Source: Virgibacillus indicus (GTDB taxonomy: Bacteria > Bacillota > Bacilli > Bacillales > Amphibacillaceae). Taken from it: a stretch of 64,000 nt of DNA. Position 1 is the first letter of the stretch, and each line of letters opens with the position of its first letter. Shown here piece after piece: positions 18,875-29,124 of this stretch. The stretch is taken from positions 279,245-343,244 of the forward strand of contig NZ_NPMS01000005.1 of the NCBI RefSeq assembly GCF_002266285.1, written 5' to 3'. The notes beneath the pieces were generated by a model that ran no database searches, was not told where the DNA came from, and saw only the letters and a program-made list of their open reading frames with translations. Both the position numbers and the translations under genes were made by a program.

Positions 18875-21800
18875 CTACATATTCCTTCTATACTGTCCAC
18901 CTACTTCATAAAGGGCGTTTGTGATTTGGCCGAGGCTTGCTGCTTTGACGGTTTCGATAAGTTCTGCGAAAATATTTCCACCGGATGCTGCTACTTCTTT
19001 TAATTGTTTCAGGGCTGCTTCTGTATGTTCTTTGTTCGCGTTCTGAAACTTATGCAGTTCACTGATCTGATGTTCTTTTTCTTCTTTCGTAGCCCTTGCA
19101 AGCTCCATGGAATCAATTTCATCCTCTGATGGCGGATTTGGATTCACATATGTGTTTACCCCAACGATTGGCAGGTCTCCGGAATGTTTTTTCCCTTCAT
19201 AATAGAGGGATTCTTCCTGAATTTTACCGCGTTGATATTGGCGTTCCATAGCACCCAGTACGCCACCCCGATCATTCATTTTTTCAAATTCCTGCAGAAC
19301 TGCTTCCTCTACCAGGTCTGTCAACTCCTCAATGATGAATGAGCCTTGCAGAGAGTTTTCATTTTTGGTTAATCCAAATTCCTTATTAATAATCATTTGA
19401 ATTGCCATAGCCCTGCGCACAGATTCTTCTGTTGGAGTAGTGATTGCTTCATCATAAGCATTTGTATGAAGCGAGTTCGTATTATCCTGAATTGCCAGCA
19501 ATGCTTGCAACGTTGTGCGAATATCATTAAAGTCTATTTCCTGTGCGTGCAGCGATCGTCCGGATGTCTGCACATGATATTTCAGTTTCTGGCTCCGTTC
19601 GTTTGCCCCGTATTTATCACGCATCGTAATCGCCCAAATCCTTCGTGCTACCCGACCGATCACAGAATACTCCGGATCTAGTCCATTCGAGAAGAAAAAT
19701 GACAGATTTGGTGCAAATTCATTCACATCCATTCCTCTGCTTAAATAGTACTCTACGTAAGTGAACCCATTTGCCAGGGTAAACGCTAGCTGGGTAATCG
19801 GATTAGCTCCTGCTTCCGCAATATGGTACCCGGAAATGGAAACAGAGTAGTAATTACGAACTTTTTTGTCGATGAAATACTGCTGAATATCTCCCATCAT
19901 TCTCAGGGCAAATTCAGTTGAGAAGATGCATGTGTTTTGTCCCTGATCTTCTTTTAAAATATCAGCCTGAACTGTTCCCCTTACAATGGCCAGTGTTTCT
20001 TCTTTAACTTTTTCATATTCTTCCGCTGTTGGTTCGCGGTCATTTTCATCTTTAAATTTGGTAATCTGCTGGTCAATCGCTGTATTGAAAAACATTGCCA
20101 GAATAATTGGCGCAGGGCCATTTATCGTCATTGACACCGACGTCAGGGGATTTGTTAAATCGAAACCAGCATAGAGTTTTTTCATATCCTCCAATGTACA
20201 GATATTTACTCCACTTTCACCGACTTTTCCATAAATATCAGGGCGTGGTGCCGGGTCTTCTCCATATAATGTTACTGAATCAAATGCAGTTGACAGTCGC
20301 TTTGCATCATCATTCTTTGAAAGGTAATGAAAGCGGCGGTTTGTCCGCTCTGGTGTACCTTCTCCGGCAAACTGGCGGGTAGGGTCCTCTCCTTTTCGTT
20401 TAAACGGAAACACACCTGCTGTAAACGGAAATACGCCTGGTACATTTTCCTTGCGAAGCCAGGTTAAACGTTCGCCCCAATCGTGGAACTTTGGAAATGC
20501 TACCTTTGGAATCTTCAGTCCTGATAATGATTCGGTAACAATGTCCATTTCAATTTCCTTATCACGTACCGAAAAAGTCATCTTTTCCTGTGCATATCTT
20601 TCCTTCGTCTCATCCCATGCCTGCAAAAGCTTATTTGCCGCCGGATCAATCTGTTCCTGATATTGATCAAACGTTTGATCAATTGTTTTTGCTACATTTT
20701 CATCTTCAATTGCTTCTTTTGCTCCTTGAAGCTGATAAAGCTTTCTTGCTATACTGCTTTGTTTGTCGGTATTCTGATGATAGTTGCGGATATGTGTGGC
20801 GATCTCTCGTAAATAATGACGCCGTTCATTTGTAATGATCATGTTTTGCTTCTCCGCAATAATGTTCCTGTCGAAGTTTATGTCGCTGTCCCAGTCATAT
20901 TTCTCATTTAATGTATCTATCAGAGAAGCAAATAAGGCATTCGTTCCTGCATCGTTAAACTGGCTTGCGATCGTGCCGAACACAGGGAACTTCTCCTTAT
21001 CCTGATGGAAGAGCATATGACTTCGTTCATATTGTTTCCGCACCTGATTAAGCGCATCCTCTGATCCCTTTTGCTCAAATTTATTAATTACAATAAAATC
21101 TGCATAATCAATCATGTCTATTTTCTCAAGCTGTGTTGGTGCACCGAATTCAGCTGTCATCACATACATGGAAAGATCAGTTATTTCAGTAATCGCTGCA
21201 TCCCCTTGTCCGATCCCGCTAGTTTCAACAATAATAAAATCATAGCCTGACGCACGTACAACATCAATCACGTCCTGTATGGCTTTGGAAAGTTCACTTC
21301 TTGAATCACGGGTCGCAAGTGACCGCATATACACCCGATCTGTAAAAATGGCATTCATTCGAATCCGGTCACCAAGCAGTGCTCCACCTGTTTTCTTTTT
21401 AGTTGGGTCAATAGAGATAATTGCAACTTTCTTATCAGGAACTTCATTCATAAAACGGCGAATCATTTCATCTGTCAGTGAACTTTTTCCGGCGCCGCCA
21501 GTTCCTGTAATTCCCAAAACTGGTATGTTTTCATTTCCTTTAGCCCTTAATGAATCAATCACTTGCTGCTTTTCCTCAGGGTCCACTTCGCTGTTTTCCA
21601 CATAGGTAATAAATCTGGCAATCGCCTGACGTTCCCCTTTGGTTAACTCGTCCTGATCTTTTTTTACATCAAGCGGGGGGATAAAGTCACATTGTTCCAG
21701 CATCCGGTTAATCATTCCCTGGAGCCCCATTTTCCGTCCATCTTCCGGAGAAAATATCCATGTGACACCGTAGTCATGGAGTTCTTTAATTTCTCGTGGT

Positions 21801-22120
21801 ATGATTACTCCGCCGCCACCGCCGTAAATCTTAATATGATCTGCACCATGCTCTTTCAGCAGGTCAACCATGTATTTAAAATAATCGACATGTCCGCCTT
21901 GATAAGAAGAGATGGCAATCCCCTGAACATCCTCCTGGATTGCAGCATGAACCACTTCTTCAACGGATCGGTTATGGCCCAGGTGAATAACTTCTGCACC
22001 ACTTGCCTGGAGGATTCTTCTCATAATATTTATCGAAGCATCATGTCCATCGAACAGACTTGACGCTGTAACAAAACGAACAGGATTTACCGGTTTATAA
22101 ATCTTTACTTGTTCCATCAT
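18875..22120 (-). CDS. icmF: Fused B12-dependent isobutyryl-CoA mutase
   Basis: 1081 residues. IcmF interconverts isobutyryl-CoA and n-butyryl-CoA with adenosylcobalamin. Domains in order: B12-binding (about 1-140, DGHD at 24-27 and the glycine run YGGGGGV), a MeaI-type GTPase chaperone (about 200-430, P-loop [23 protein letters not shown]), a linker, and the TIM-barrel mutase (from about 555, with [20 protein letters not shown]). The fused chaperone loads and protects the cofactor. It is last in the acyl-CoA operon, 20 bases after tetR. Some IcmFs also act on pivalyl-CoA or isovaleryl-CoA; the exact specificity is not settled here. Confidence 0.95.
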   Translation of the reverse strand: MMEQVKIYKPVNPVRFVTASSLFDGHDASINIMRRILQASGAEVIHLGHNRSVEEVVHAAIQEDVQGIAISSYQGGHVDYFKYMVDLLKEHGADHIKIYGGGGGVIIPREIKELHDYGVTWIFSPEDGRKMGLQGMINRMLEQCDFIPPLDVKKDQDELTKGERQAIARFITYVENSEVDPEEKQQVIDSLRAKGNENIPVLGITGTGGAGKSSLTDEMIRRFMNEVPDKKVAIISIDPTKKKTGGALLGDRIRMNAIFTDRVYMRSLATRDSRSELSKAIQDVIDVVRASGYDFIIVETSGIGQGDAAITEITDLSMYVMTAEFGAPTQLEKIDMIDYADFIVINKFEQKGSEDALNQVRKQYERSHMLFHQDKEKFPVFGTIASQFNDAGTNALFASLIDTLNEKYDWDSDINFDRNIIAEKQNMIITNERRHYLREIATHIRNYHQNTDKQSSIARKLYQLQGAKEAIEDENVAKTIDQTFDQYQEQIDPAANKLLQAWDETKERYAQEKMTFSVRDKEIEMDIVTESLSGLKIPKVAFPKFHDWGERLTWLRKENVPGVFPFTAGVFPFKRKGEDPTRQFAGEGTPERTNRRFHYLSKNDDAKRLSTAFDSVTLYGEDPAPRPDIYGKVGESGVNICTLEDMKKLYAGFDLTNPLTSVSMTINGPAPIILAMFFNTAIDQQITKFKDENDREPTAEEYEKVKEETLAIVRGTVQADILKEDQGQNTCIFSTEFALRMMGDIQQYFIDKKVRNYYSVSISGYHIAEAGANPITQLAFTLANGFTYVEYYLSRGMDVNEFAPNLSFFFSNGLDPEYSVIGRVARRIWAITMRDKYGANERSQKLKYHVQTSGRSLHAQEIDFNDIRTTLQALLAIQDNTNSLHTNAYDEAITTPTEESVRRAMAIQMIINKEFGLTKNENSLQGSFIIEELTDLVEEAVLQEFEKMNDRGGVLGAMERQYQRGKIQEESLYYEGKKHSGDLPIVGVNTYVNPNPPSEDEIDSMELARATKEEKEHQISELHKFQNANKEHTEAALKQLKEVAASGGNIFAELIETVKAASLGQITNALYEVGGQYRRNM

Positions 22121-22140
22121 TAACCTCTCCTTTCAAGTTA

Positions 22141-22779
22141 CTAATAAGCCTCATTTGAAGCTGAGTCTTCAATTGCCAATGCCTGTAAAATAAATTTAGT
22201 TTGTCTTTCAATATATTCATCCAGTGTGAATTGTTTTTGCAATGCCCAGCGTCTGAATCCCCACATTTGACCTTGAATAAAAATATTATTGGCAAGAAGC
22301 TCCGCATCCTTTTTTGTAACCTTTTCCGGAATACAGGTGATTATCACATGTTCCAGCATATTAACCATTTCCCGCTCTTTCTTGAGAACATATTCCCTTG
22401 AATCCTTTTTTAATGATTTCGCTTCCTGATACATAATTACAATTTCTTCCTGCATATCATCCATTAATTTGAAGTATGATTTGATAACAGAAATCAAATA
22501 ACTGACGGAAGGGTTCTCTATGCTCATTGCAGATTCCAGTCTTTCACGCACCTGCCCATGAATCGAATCGCATACAAGAAACAGTACATCTTCCTTTGTA
22601 CGGATATACTCATATAGGGTCCCGATGCTGAAACCAGATTCCTTGGCTATTTCTCTTGTAGTTGTCCGGTGAAATCCCTTCTCTTTAAAAAGGGTAATTG
22701 CACCCTTAATCATCTGATTGCGTCTTTTCTCAACTAATTGTTTATTTTTTACAGTTGCAAGGACTTGATCCTGCTTCAT
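22141..22779 (-). CDS. TetR-family regulator of the acyl-CoA operon (FadR-like)
   Basis: 212 residues. The N-terminal helix-turn-helix is about residues 24-70 (ITLFKEKGFHRTTTREIAKESGFSIGTLYEYIRTKEDVL). The C-terminal domain should bind a ligand, probably an acyl-CoA, given its place between meaB and icmF. Its start codon directly abuts the meaB stop (TAAATG), so the two are co-translated. A good FadR-type operator lies at the head of the operon. Whether this protein or a FadR encoded elsewhere binds there is not known. Confidence 0.85.
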   Translation of the reverse strand: MKQDQVLATVKNKQLVEKRRNQMIKGAITLFKEKGFHRTTTREIAKESGFSIGTLYEYIRTKEDVLFLVCDSIHGQVRERLESAMSIENPSVSYLISVIKSYFKLMDDMQEEIVIMYQEAKSLKKDSREYVLKKEREMVNMLEHVIITCIPEKVTKKDAELLANNIFIQGQMWGFRRWALQKQFTLDEYIERQTKFILQALAIEDSASNEAY

Positions 22780-23718
22780 TTAAGCCTGGCCCCCTTCCTT
22801 TTTCCATTTCTCAAACAGATTGCTTGCCAGTTTATAAGGATCACTATTTGCTTCAATCTTTGACGTATAATCATTTGATTCGATGAACTGCTTTACATCA
22901 CGCCATATTTCTTCGCGGATCAGCTCATATACCTCTAATTCCTGACTGGCTGCACGCCGCTTTTCTCCTTCTTCAGTGCTGTAGAGGTATTCATGATGTT
23001 CTTTAATCTTTTTCCAGAGCTTGTCGATCCCTTTATTTTCAGTTGTAATTGTTTTAACAATCGCTGTTTCATGGTTCTCAGATGATGTCATCATTACAAG
23101 CTCTTTCAGCAATGCTTTTAATTTTCCAAAACCATGAAGATCTGCTTTATTAATGACGAATAAATCTGCTATCTCCATGATGCCAGCCTTAAATATCTGC
23201 AATACATCACCACTATTTGGGGTCAAAACCACTGCTGTTGTATCAACTATCTTCATAATGTCCAGTTCCGATTGACCAACCCCGACTGTTTCAACAATCA
23301 CCACATCAAATCCGTATGCATCGCAAATTCTGATTGCATCCTTGGTCGCCCGAGCCAACCCTCCCAGACTCCCACGTGTGGCCATACTGCGGATGTAGAC
23401 ACCATCATCTGTGAAATGCTGATTCATGCGAACCCTGTCTCCCAGCAGAGCACCACCGCTAAACGGACTGGTAGGATCAACTGCAATCACGGCAACCGTC
23501 TTGCCTTCTTCACGAATATGTGTGATCAGCCGATTTACGAGTGAGCTTTTCCCTGCACCAGGTGAACCGGTAAACCCAACATATACCGCTTTTTTTTGCA
23601 AGGAGACTACATCACTTAATAATTGGAGTTTATCAGGATGATCATTCTCCACCATCGTGATTGCCCTGGCCAAAGCGCGTATATCCTTATTTTTCATCCG
23701 TTCAACGATTTCGTGCAT
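22780..23718 (-). CDS. meaB: MeaB/ArgK G-protein chaperone of a B12-dependent mutase
   Basis: 312 residues. Walker A GFTGSPGAGKSSLVNRL (about 49-65), [22 protein letters not shown], and the base-recognition NKAD motif (about 190). MeaB proteins gate cobalamin loading of methylmalonyl-CoA mutase and repair the inactive cofactor. The only mutase in this window, IcmF, already contains such a domain, so this free copy may serve another mutase, for example methylmalonyl-CoA mutase encoded elsewhere. It is coupled to the TetR gene. Confidence 0.93.
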   Translation of the reverse strand: MHEIVERMKNKDIRALARAITMVENDHPDKLQLLSDVVSLQKKAVYVGFTGSPGAGKSSLVNRLITHIREEGKTVAVIAVDPTSPFSGGALLGDRVRMNQHFTDDGVYIRSMATRGSLGGLARATKDAIRICDAYGFDVVIVETVGVGQSELDIMKIVDTTAVVLTPNSGDVLQIFKAGIMEIADLFVINKADLHGFGKLKALLKELVMMTSSENHETAIVKTITTENKGIDKLWKKIKEHHEYLYSTEEGEKRRAASQELEVYELIREEIWRDVKQFIESNDYTSKIEANSDPYKLASNLFEKWKKEGGQA

Positions 23719-23765
23719 GAAAGTACTTCCTTTCTGGCATTGTTGTGAGAGTTGTTGTATGACTT

Positions 23766-24905
23766 TTATTTCGTTAGCATTCTTCCAATAACAAGCCTTT
23801 GAATTTCATTTGTTCCTTCATAAATTTGGGTGATTTTCGCATCACGCATATACCGTTCTACTGGGTAATCCTTTGTATAGCCATATCCGCCGAATACCTG
23901 AACTGCTTCTACCGTTATTCGCATTGCTGCGTCGCCAGCAAAAAGTTTGGACATTGCAGACGCTTTTCCATATGGCTTTCCTTCTGATTCAAGCCATGCT
24001 GCCTGATAGGTTAATAGACGGGAGGCTTCCACTTCTGTTGCCATATCTGCCAGCTTGAAGGAAATACCTTGGTTATTGGCAATAGGTTTTCCAAACTGCT
24101 CTCGTTCTTTTGCATAATCAACTGCTGCATCCAGTGCACCCTGGGCAATACCGAGGGCCTGTGCGGCTATTCCATTGCGCCCGCCATCAAGCGTAGTCAT
24201 CGCAATTTTAAATCCTTCACCTTCAGTTCCAAGCATATTCTCTTTCGGCACCCGGCAATTTTCAAAAATCAGCTCTGTTGTCGGGGAGGAACGAATACCC
24301 AGCTTCTTTTCTTTTTTACCAAAAGTAAATCCTTCTGTTCCTTTTTCAACAATAAATGCACTGATTCCTTTATGTTTGGCATCTGCATCTGTTTTTGCAA
24401 ATACGAGATAAATATCAGCAACGCCGCCATTTGTTATCCATACTTTACTGCCATTTAGTATATAGTGATCTCCGTCTTCTTTAGCCGTTGTTTTCATTGA
24501 TACTACATCACTTCCAGCTCCTGGTTCTGATAATGCATATGCACCTAATGCCTCACCTGTTGCCAGACGATATAGAAAAGTTTTCTTTTGTTCTTCATTT
24601 CCATATGTGTAAATCGGCCAGCTTGCCAGCGATAAATGTGCAGAGAGTGTCACACCGGTTGACGCACATACACGGGAAAGCTCTTCTACTGCAATACAAT
24701 AGCTTACATAATCTGCACCAATTCCGCCATATTCCTCTGGCCACGGAATACCAGTAAGACCAAGTTCTGCCATCTTATCGAAAATTTCCCGATCAAACCT
24801 TTCTTCTTCATCACGCTCTGCTGCTGTTGGTTCTACGTCTTTTTTCGCGAAATCACGTACCATTTTCCGCAGCATTTCCTGTTCATCTGTTAGTTGAAAA
24901 TTCAT
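23766..24905 (-). CDS. Acyl-CoA dehydrogenase (first of a pair)
   Basis: 379 residues. FAD enzyme that introduces the alpha-beta double bond into short-chain or branched acyl-CoA and passes electrons to ETF. It has [18 protein letters not shown] and [15 protein letters not shown] for FAD/substrate binding, and the catalytic base lies in [11 protein letters not shown] near the C-terminus. The ATG at 24905 is preferred: GGAGG nine bases upstream, and the shorter protein matches the family. It follows the second dehydrogenase by 14 bases. The chain-length or branched-chain preference cannot be read by eye. Confidence 0.94.
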   Translation of the reverse strand: MNFQLTDEQEMLRKMVRDFAKKDVEPTAAERDEEERFDREIFDKMAELGLTGIPWPEEYGGIGADYVSYCIAVEELSRVCASTGVTLSAHLSLASWPIYTYGNEEQKKTFLYRLATGEALGAYALSEPGAGSDVVSMKTTAKEDGDHYILNGSKVWITNGGVADIYLVFAKTDADAKHKGISAFIVEKGTEGFTFGKKEKKLGIRSSPTTELIFENCRVPKENMLGTEGEGFKIAMTTLDGGRNGIAAQALGIAQGALDAAVDYAKEREQFGKPIANNQGISFKLADMATEVEASRLLTYQAAWLESEGKPYGKASAMSKLFAGDAAMRITVEAVQVFGGYGYTKDYPVERYMRDAKITQIYEGTNEIQRLVIGRMLTK

Positions 24906-24919
24906 TTTCCAAGTCCTCC

Positions 24920-26056
24920 TCAATCTTTCAGCAGATTTTTTGCAATCACTATATGCTGAATTTCATTTGTTCCTTCGTATATTTCAGTTACTTTGGCGTC
25001 ACGGAAAAAGCGTTCTGCCGGATAATCCTCGGTATAACCATAGCCACCGTATATTTGAACAGCTTCAATAGCCGCTCTCATCGCCGTTTTGGAAGCATAC
25101 ATTTTTGCCATGGATGCTTCTTTGCTGCATGGGACACCTCGTTCAACAAGAGAAGCGGCCTGATAGACTAATAGCTTTGCAGCCTCCACTTCTGTAGCCA
25201 TATCTGCAATTTTAAAAGAAATTCCCTGATTATTTGCGATTGGCTTTCCAAATTGCTCCCGTTCCTTTGCATAGCCAACTGCATGTTCAAGAGCCGCTTC
25301 TCCAATACCGAGTGCTTGCGCAGCAATCCCAATTCTCCCGACATTTAAGTTTGCCATAGCAATTTTAAATCCATCGCCTTCACTGCCGAGAAGCTGCTCT
25401 TTCGGTACAACACACTGGTCAAAGCTTAATTGAACAGTGCTTGAGCCATGCAGTCCCATTTTTTTTTCCTTTTTACCGACGACGAGCCCTGGCGAATCTT
25501 TTTCAACGATAAATGCACTGAGGCCTTTATTGCCTTCACCCGTTCGTGCAAAGGTGATGTATGTATCAGCAGCAGCCCCATTGGTAATAAAAACTTTTGA
25601 TCCATTTAAAATATAATTATCGCCATCTTTTTTCGCCATTGTCTTCATACTTGCAACGTCAGACCCTGCACCTGGTTCTGTTACCGCAAAAGCACCTAAA
25701 TACTCTCCTGAAGCAAGCTTGGGTAAATAGTGTTTCTTTTGCTCTTCGGTTCCGAAATATAAAATCGGGTTCGTACCAACGGATGTGTGAACAGATAAGA
25801 TCACACCAACTGTTGCACTCACTTTCGACAATTCATGAATAGCTATAATATACGAAGGATAGTCCATTCCGCTTCCGCCATACTCTTCGGGTATTGGGAT
25901 CCCCATTAATCCAAGTTCTCCCATTTTTTGAATAAGCTCTTTTGGGAACCGGTCTTCCGTTTCCATTCGTTCTATTTCTTTCGTTATTTCTTTCTGGGCA
26001 AAGTCCCGAACCATTTTCCTCATCATTTTCTGTTCCTCTGAAAAATTCATGTTCAT
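24920..26056 (-). CDS. Acyl-CoA dehydrogenase (second of a pair)
   Basis: 378 residues, a paralogue of its downstream neighbour. [34 protein letters not shown] and the base-bearing [11 protein letters not shown] are present. The pair may split short-chain and branched-chain substrates such as butyryl-CoA and isobutyryl-CoA, which would fit the mutase; this is inference. The start follows GGGGG. A 650-base repeat-bearing spacer precedes it, so it may have an extra promoter, which was not identified. Confidence 0.94.
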   Translation of the reverse strand: MNMNFSEEQKMMRKMVRDFAQKEITKEIERMETEDRFPKELIQKMGELGLMGIPIPEEYGGSGMDYPSYIIAIHELSKVSATVGVILSVHTSVGTNPILYFGTEEQKKHYLPKLASGEYLGAFAVTEPGAGSDVASMKTMAKKDGDNYILNGSKVFITNGAAADTYITFARTGEGNKGLSAFIVEKDSPGLVVGKKEKKMGLHGSSTVQLSFDQCVVPKEQLLGSEGDGFKIAMANLNVGRIGIAAQALGIGEAALEHAVGYAKEREQFGKPIANNQGISFKIADMATEVEAAKLLVYQAASLVERGVPCSKEASMAKMYASKTAMRAAIEAVQIYGGYGYTEDYPAERFFRDAKVTEIYEGTNEIQHIVIAKNLLKD

Positions 26057-26150
26057 GCTTATGCCCCCTTTCTGATAGTTTCATGTTGGTTTTTCATGTA
26101 AAGCATTTATCTAAATCTTGATTGAAATTTAATTTACAATTTCTATAGAC

Positions 26151-26673
26151 TGCGACGTAACTGCTCTGTTAATTTCAACCTCGGATGGATGTTTCGCTGG
26201 TTGAACGGGATTATCAGGATTTGGGGTGCTTCTCTGAGCCCAACAGCTAGAAAACAAGTAGCTACCGGTCACATAGAGCGCTTCTCTAAGCCCAAACAGC
26301 CAGAAACAAGTAGCTACCGGTCACATAGAGCGCTTCTCTAAGCCCAAACAGTCAGAAACAAGTAGCCACCGGTCACGCTTCTCTGAGCCCGACAGCTAGA
26401 AAACAAGTAGCTACCGGTCACATAGAGCGCCTCTCTAAGCACAAACAGCCAGAAACAAGTAGCTACCGGTCACATAGAGCGCTTCTCTGAGCCCAAACAG
26501 CCAGAAACAAGTAGCTACCGGTCACATAGAGCGCTTCTCTGAGCCCAAAAGCTAGAAATAATTAGCCACCGGTCACATATAGGATATTTCGGTGGATGGC
26601 TGATATGATGATAGAAGTGTGGTTATAATTCCTGAGCGGCCGGTGGAATTATCATCGCTGATTTTAGTTAGCA
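26151..26673. repeat. Composite repeat element with seven 52-bp units, copy A
   Basis: Left end TGCGACGTAA (26151-26160), an arm of about 70 bases, then seven tandem units with ACCGGTCAC at 26264, 26316, 26368, 26413, 26465, 26517 and 26568 (spacing 52, 52, 45, 52, 52, 51), then a second arm ending with a degraded inverted end near 26664-26673. Copies B and C share both arms. This fills the 653-base spacer between hbd and the acyl-CoA dehydrogenase gene; no gene is seen. Confidence 0.9.
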
Positions 26674-26709
26674 GTTTTCATCAACTGCTCATAGCAACTA
26701 ACAGTATTA

Positions 26710-27561
26710 TTAGCTATACTGGTAAAAGCCTCTGCCAGTTTTTTTGCCTAGCCAGCCAGCTTTAACATATTGGCGAAGCAATGGGCATGGACGATATTTG
26801 CTGTCGCCAAATCCTTCATGCAGTACTTCCATGATATAAAGGCATGTATCCAGTCCGATAAAATCAGCCAATGTCAATGGCCCCATCGGATGATTTGTCC
26901 CAAGCTTCATCACAGTATCTATGTCTTCTGGTGATGCTACTCCTTCATACACTGTATAGATTGCTTCGTTAATCATCGGCATGAGGACGCGGTTTGAAAC
27001 GAAGCCGGGGAAGTCTTTTACTTCAACAGGCGTTTTGCTTAATTCATTTGTCATTGTTTGAATGGCATTAAATGTTTCATCACTTGTTTGCAAACCACGG
27101 ATAATTTCTACTAGCTTCATGACTGGAACCGGATTCATAAAATGCATGCCGATTACCTGATCTGGCCGATTTGTTGCAGCAGCAATTTCCGTAATAGGAA
27201 GGGATGATGTATTCGATGCTAGTATCGCATGCTTTGGTGCAAAACCATCGAGTTCACTGAACACCTTCGTTTTTACATCCATATTTTCAACAACCGCTTC
27301 AATAACCAGATCACAATCCCGTGCATCCTTCAGCTGAGTAGAAGATGTTAGTCTGTTTAATGTATCTGTTTTATCTGTATTGGTTATCCGCTCTTTTTCG
27401 ACTGCACGGGTCAGCAGCTTTTCTATATTTTTCATCCCTTTTTGAAGGGCTTCCTCGTTCATATCATTTAATACAACATTAAAACCGGACTGTGCACAGA
27501 CCTGTGCAATTCCTGCTCCCATCTGTCCGGCACCGATTACCATTACTTTTTTAATTGCCAT
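26710..27561 (-). CDS. hbd: 3-hydroxybutyryl-CoA dehydrogenase
   Basis: 283 residues. It oxidises (S)-3-hydroxyacyl-CoA with NAD(P). The dinucleotide fold starts [16 protein letters not shown] (about 6-21). The [15 protein letters not shown] segment carries the catalytic His, and the C-terminal domain contains [15 protein letters not shown] set the start at MAIKKV (27561), which has AAAGGAGG upstream; 43 extra in-frame codons upstream run into repeat sequence. It sits between thiolase and the acyl-CoA dehydrogenases, as in the B. subtilis mmg operon. Confidence 0.94.
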   Translation of the reverse strand: MAIKKVMVIGAGQMGAGIAQVCAQSGFNVVLNDMNEEALQKGMKNIEKLLTRAVEKERITNTDKTDTLNRLTSSTQLKDARDCDLVIEAVVENMDVKTKVFSELDGFAPKHAILASNTSSLPITEIAAATNRPDQVIGMHFMNPVPVMKLVEIIRGLQTSDETFNAIQTMTNELSKTPVEVKDFPGFVSNRVLMPMINEAIYTVYEGVASPEDIDTVMKLGTNHPMGPLTLADFIGLDTCLYIMEVLHEGFGDSKYRPCPLLRQYVKAGWLGKKTGRGFYQYS

Positions 27562-27630
27562 AAAGGGAATTCCTCCTTTGGGTAGTTGCTTGTGCTTTAA
27601 ATTATTATTTTTATCATTACTTTGCCTTAT

Positions 27631-27826
27631 AAAGTCGTGCGACATCCGGAGAAAGTCGCGCGGCGTCACTGCTTTATTGGATTGTCGCACGAGTTATTGC
27701 CTCAATCGCGCGAGTTCCGACCTGAGTCGCACGACTTTCTCATTGCATCGCGCGGGTTTTATGCTTTATTGCGCGAATTCAGCTAAGTGTCGCGCGAGCT
27801 GCAGTCTTATCACGCAACTTCGGCTG
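27631..27826. repeat. Degenerate ~21-bp tandem array (TCGCGCGA core), array E
   Basis: About nine units with variants of TCGCGCGANTT followed by about ten variable bases, spaced 20-22 bases in the clearest part (27700-27826). It fills the hbd-thiolase spacer inside an operon. Array F at 50370-50474 is of the same type. Confidence 0.8.
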
Positions 27827-27845
27827 AGAGCAGTGTGCTTAGCAG

Positions 27846-29033
27846 CTAGTTCTTCGGCACTTCAATTAAGACAGCATCACCCTGGCCGCCGCCGCTGCAG
27901 ATTGCTGCAATTCCGATTCCCCCGCCACGGCGTTTTAGTTCATGTATTAATGTCAGGATAATTCGCGCTCCACTTGCGCCAATCGGGTGACCAAGTGCAA
28001 CCGCCCCGCCGTTCACATTCACTTTTTCATTATCGATACCGGCAATTTTTCCACTTGCCAATGAGACTGCTGCGAAGGCTTCATTAATTTCATATAAATC
28101 AATATCATCTTTTGTATAACCTGTTTTCTCAAGCAGTTTATTAATAACAAGGCCTGGGGTCTGAGGAAAGTTTTCCGCTTCAACAGCAACTTCTGCATGG
28201 CCCAGCACTGTTGCCATTGGAGTTTTCCCTAATTCTTCAGCTTTTTCATCTGACATAACAACAAAGGCACATGCACCGTCATTTACTCCAGGTGCATTTC
28301 CAGCAGTAATGGTACCATCTTTGCTGAATGCTGAACGTAACTTCGCAAGCTTCTCCAGACTCGTATCCTTTCGAGGCGCTTCATCTGTATCTACTACAAT
28401 TGGATTCCCTTTACGCTGCGGTACTTCTACAGGGATAATTTCCTCTGCCAGTTTACCAGATTCAATTGCTTCAACTGCGCGCTGATGACTGCGGTAGGAC
28501 CATTCATCCTGTGCTTCTCTCGTTAACTCAAATTCTTCCGCTGTTGAATTTCCGTAATTCCCCATGTGGACACCATTAAACGAACATGTCAATCCATCAT
28601 GGACCATCATATCCTTAACTGTTTTATCTCCCATTCGATTTCCCCAGCGTGCATCTGGAAGAAAGTAAGGGGCATTGCTCATGCTCTCCATTCCACCAGC
28701 AACTATCACTTCTTCATCTCCCAGGCGAATGAGCTGATCAGCTAGCGTTACACTTCTTAACCCAGAAGCGCAAACTTTATTAATTGTTTCGGTTTTTACA
28801 TCCCATGGTATTCCTGCTTCACGCGCTGCCTGTCTGGAAGGAATTTGCCCCTGTCCACCCTGAAGTACATTACCGATTATTACCTCATCGATTTGCGAGC
28901 CGTCCATTTCAGCACGGTTCAGTGCTTCTTTGATTGCAATACCGCCTAACTGTGATGCAGTAAATGGCCTTAAAGCTCCACCAAATTTGCCAAATGGGGT
29001 TCTTGCTCCTGAAACGATTACAGTTTTTCTCAT
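27846..29033 (-). CDS. Acetyl-CoA C-acetyltransferase (thiolase)
   Basis: 395 residues. It cleaves acetoacyl-CoA with CoA, or condenses two acetyl-CoA. The nucleophile is C88 in [10 protein letters not shown]; the second catalytic set is GHPIGASG and the C-terminal Cys in [12 protein letters not shown]. It is cotranscribed with fadF and hbd and completes the beta-oxidation set except for an enoyl-CoA hydratase, which is absent here. In B. subtilis the comparable gene is mmgA. Confidence 0.95.
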   Translation of the reverse strand: MRKTVIVSGARTPFGKFGGALRPFTASQLGGIAIKEALNRAEMDGSQIDEVIIGNVLQGGQGQIPSRQAAREAGIPWDVKTETINKVCASGLRSVTLADQLIRLGDEEVIVAGGMESMSNAPYFLPDARWGNRMGDKTVKDMMVHDGLTCSFNGVHMGNYGNSTAEEFELTREAQDEWSYRSHQRAVEAIESGKLAEEIIPVEVPQRKGNPIVVDTDEAPRKDTSLEKLAKLRSAFSKDGTITAGNAPGVNDGACAFVVMSDEKAEELGKTPMATVLGHAEVAVEAENFPQTPGLVINKLLEKTGYTKDDIDLYEINEAFAAVSLASGKIAGIDNEKVNVNGGAVALGHPIGASGARIILTLIHELKRRGGGIGIAAICSGGGQGDAVLIEVPKN

Positions 29034-29061
29034 GTAAAAATTCCTCCTTTAAAAGTTTGAT

Positions 29062-29075
29062 TGAACGCTCGCTCG
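29062..29075. promoter_or_regulatory. Weak candidate TetR-type operator before the thiolase gene
   Basis: TGAACG-CT-CGCTCG is an imperfect palindrome (four of six positions match between half-sites) in the 91-base fadF-thiolase spacer. It differs from the FadR-type box at 31368. It may be chance. Confidence 0.25.
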
Positions 29076-29124
29076 ACTAATATTCTTTAAGAAAGAGGGG
29101 ACGAATTCTTTCCCCTCTTCATGA

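Noticed and set aside
26227..26575. Possible CRISPR array at the 52-bp tandem units
   Set aside because: Units are similar over their whole length and vary gradually; there are no invariant repeats alternating with unique spacers and no cas genes.
27578..27961. Plus-strand frame of 127 codons over array E and the end of the thiolase gene
   Set aside because: It is made of repeat sequence and the antisense of a clear gene.
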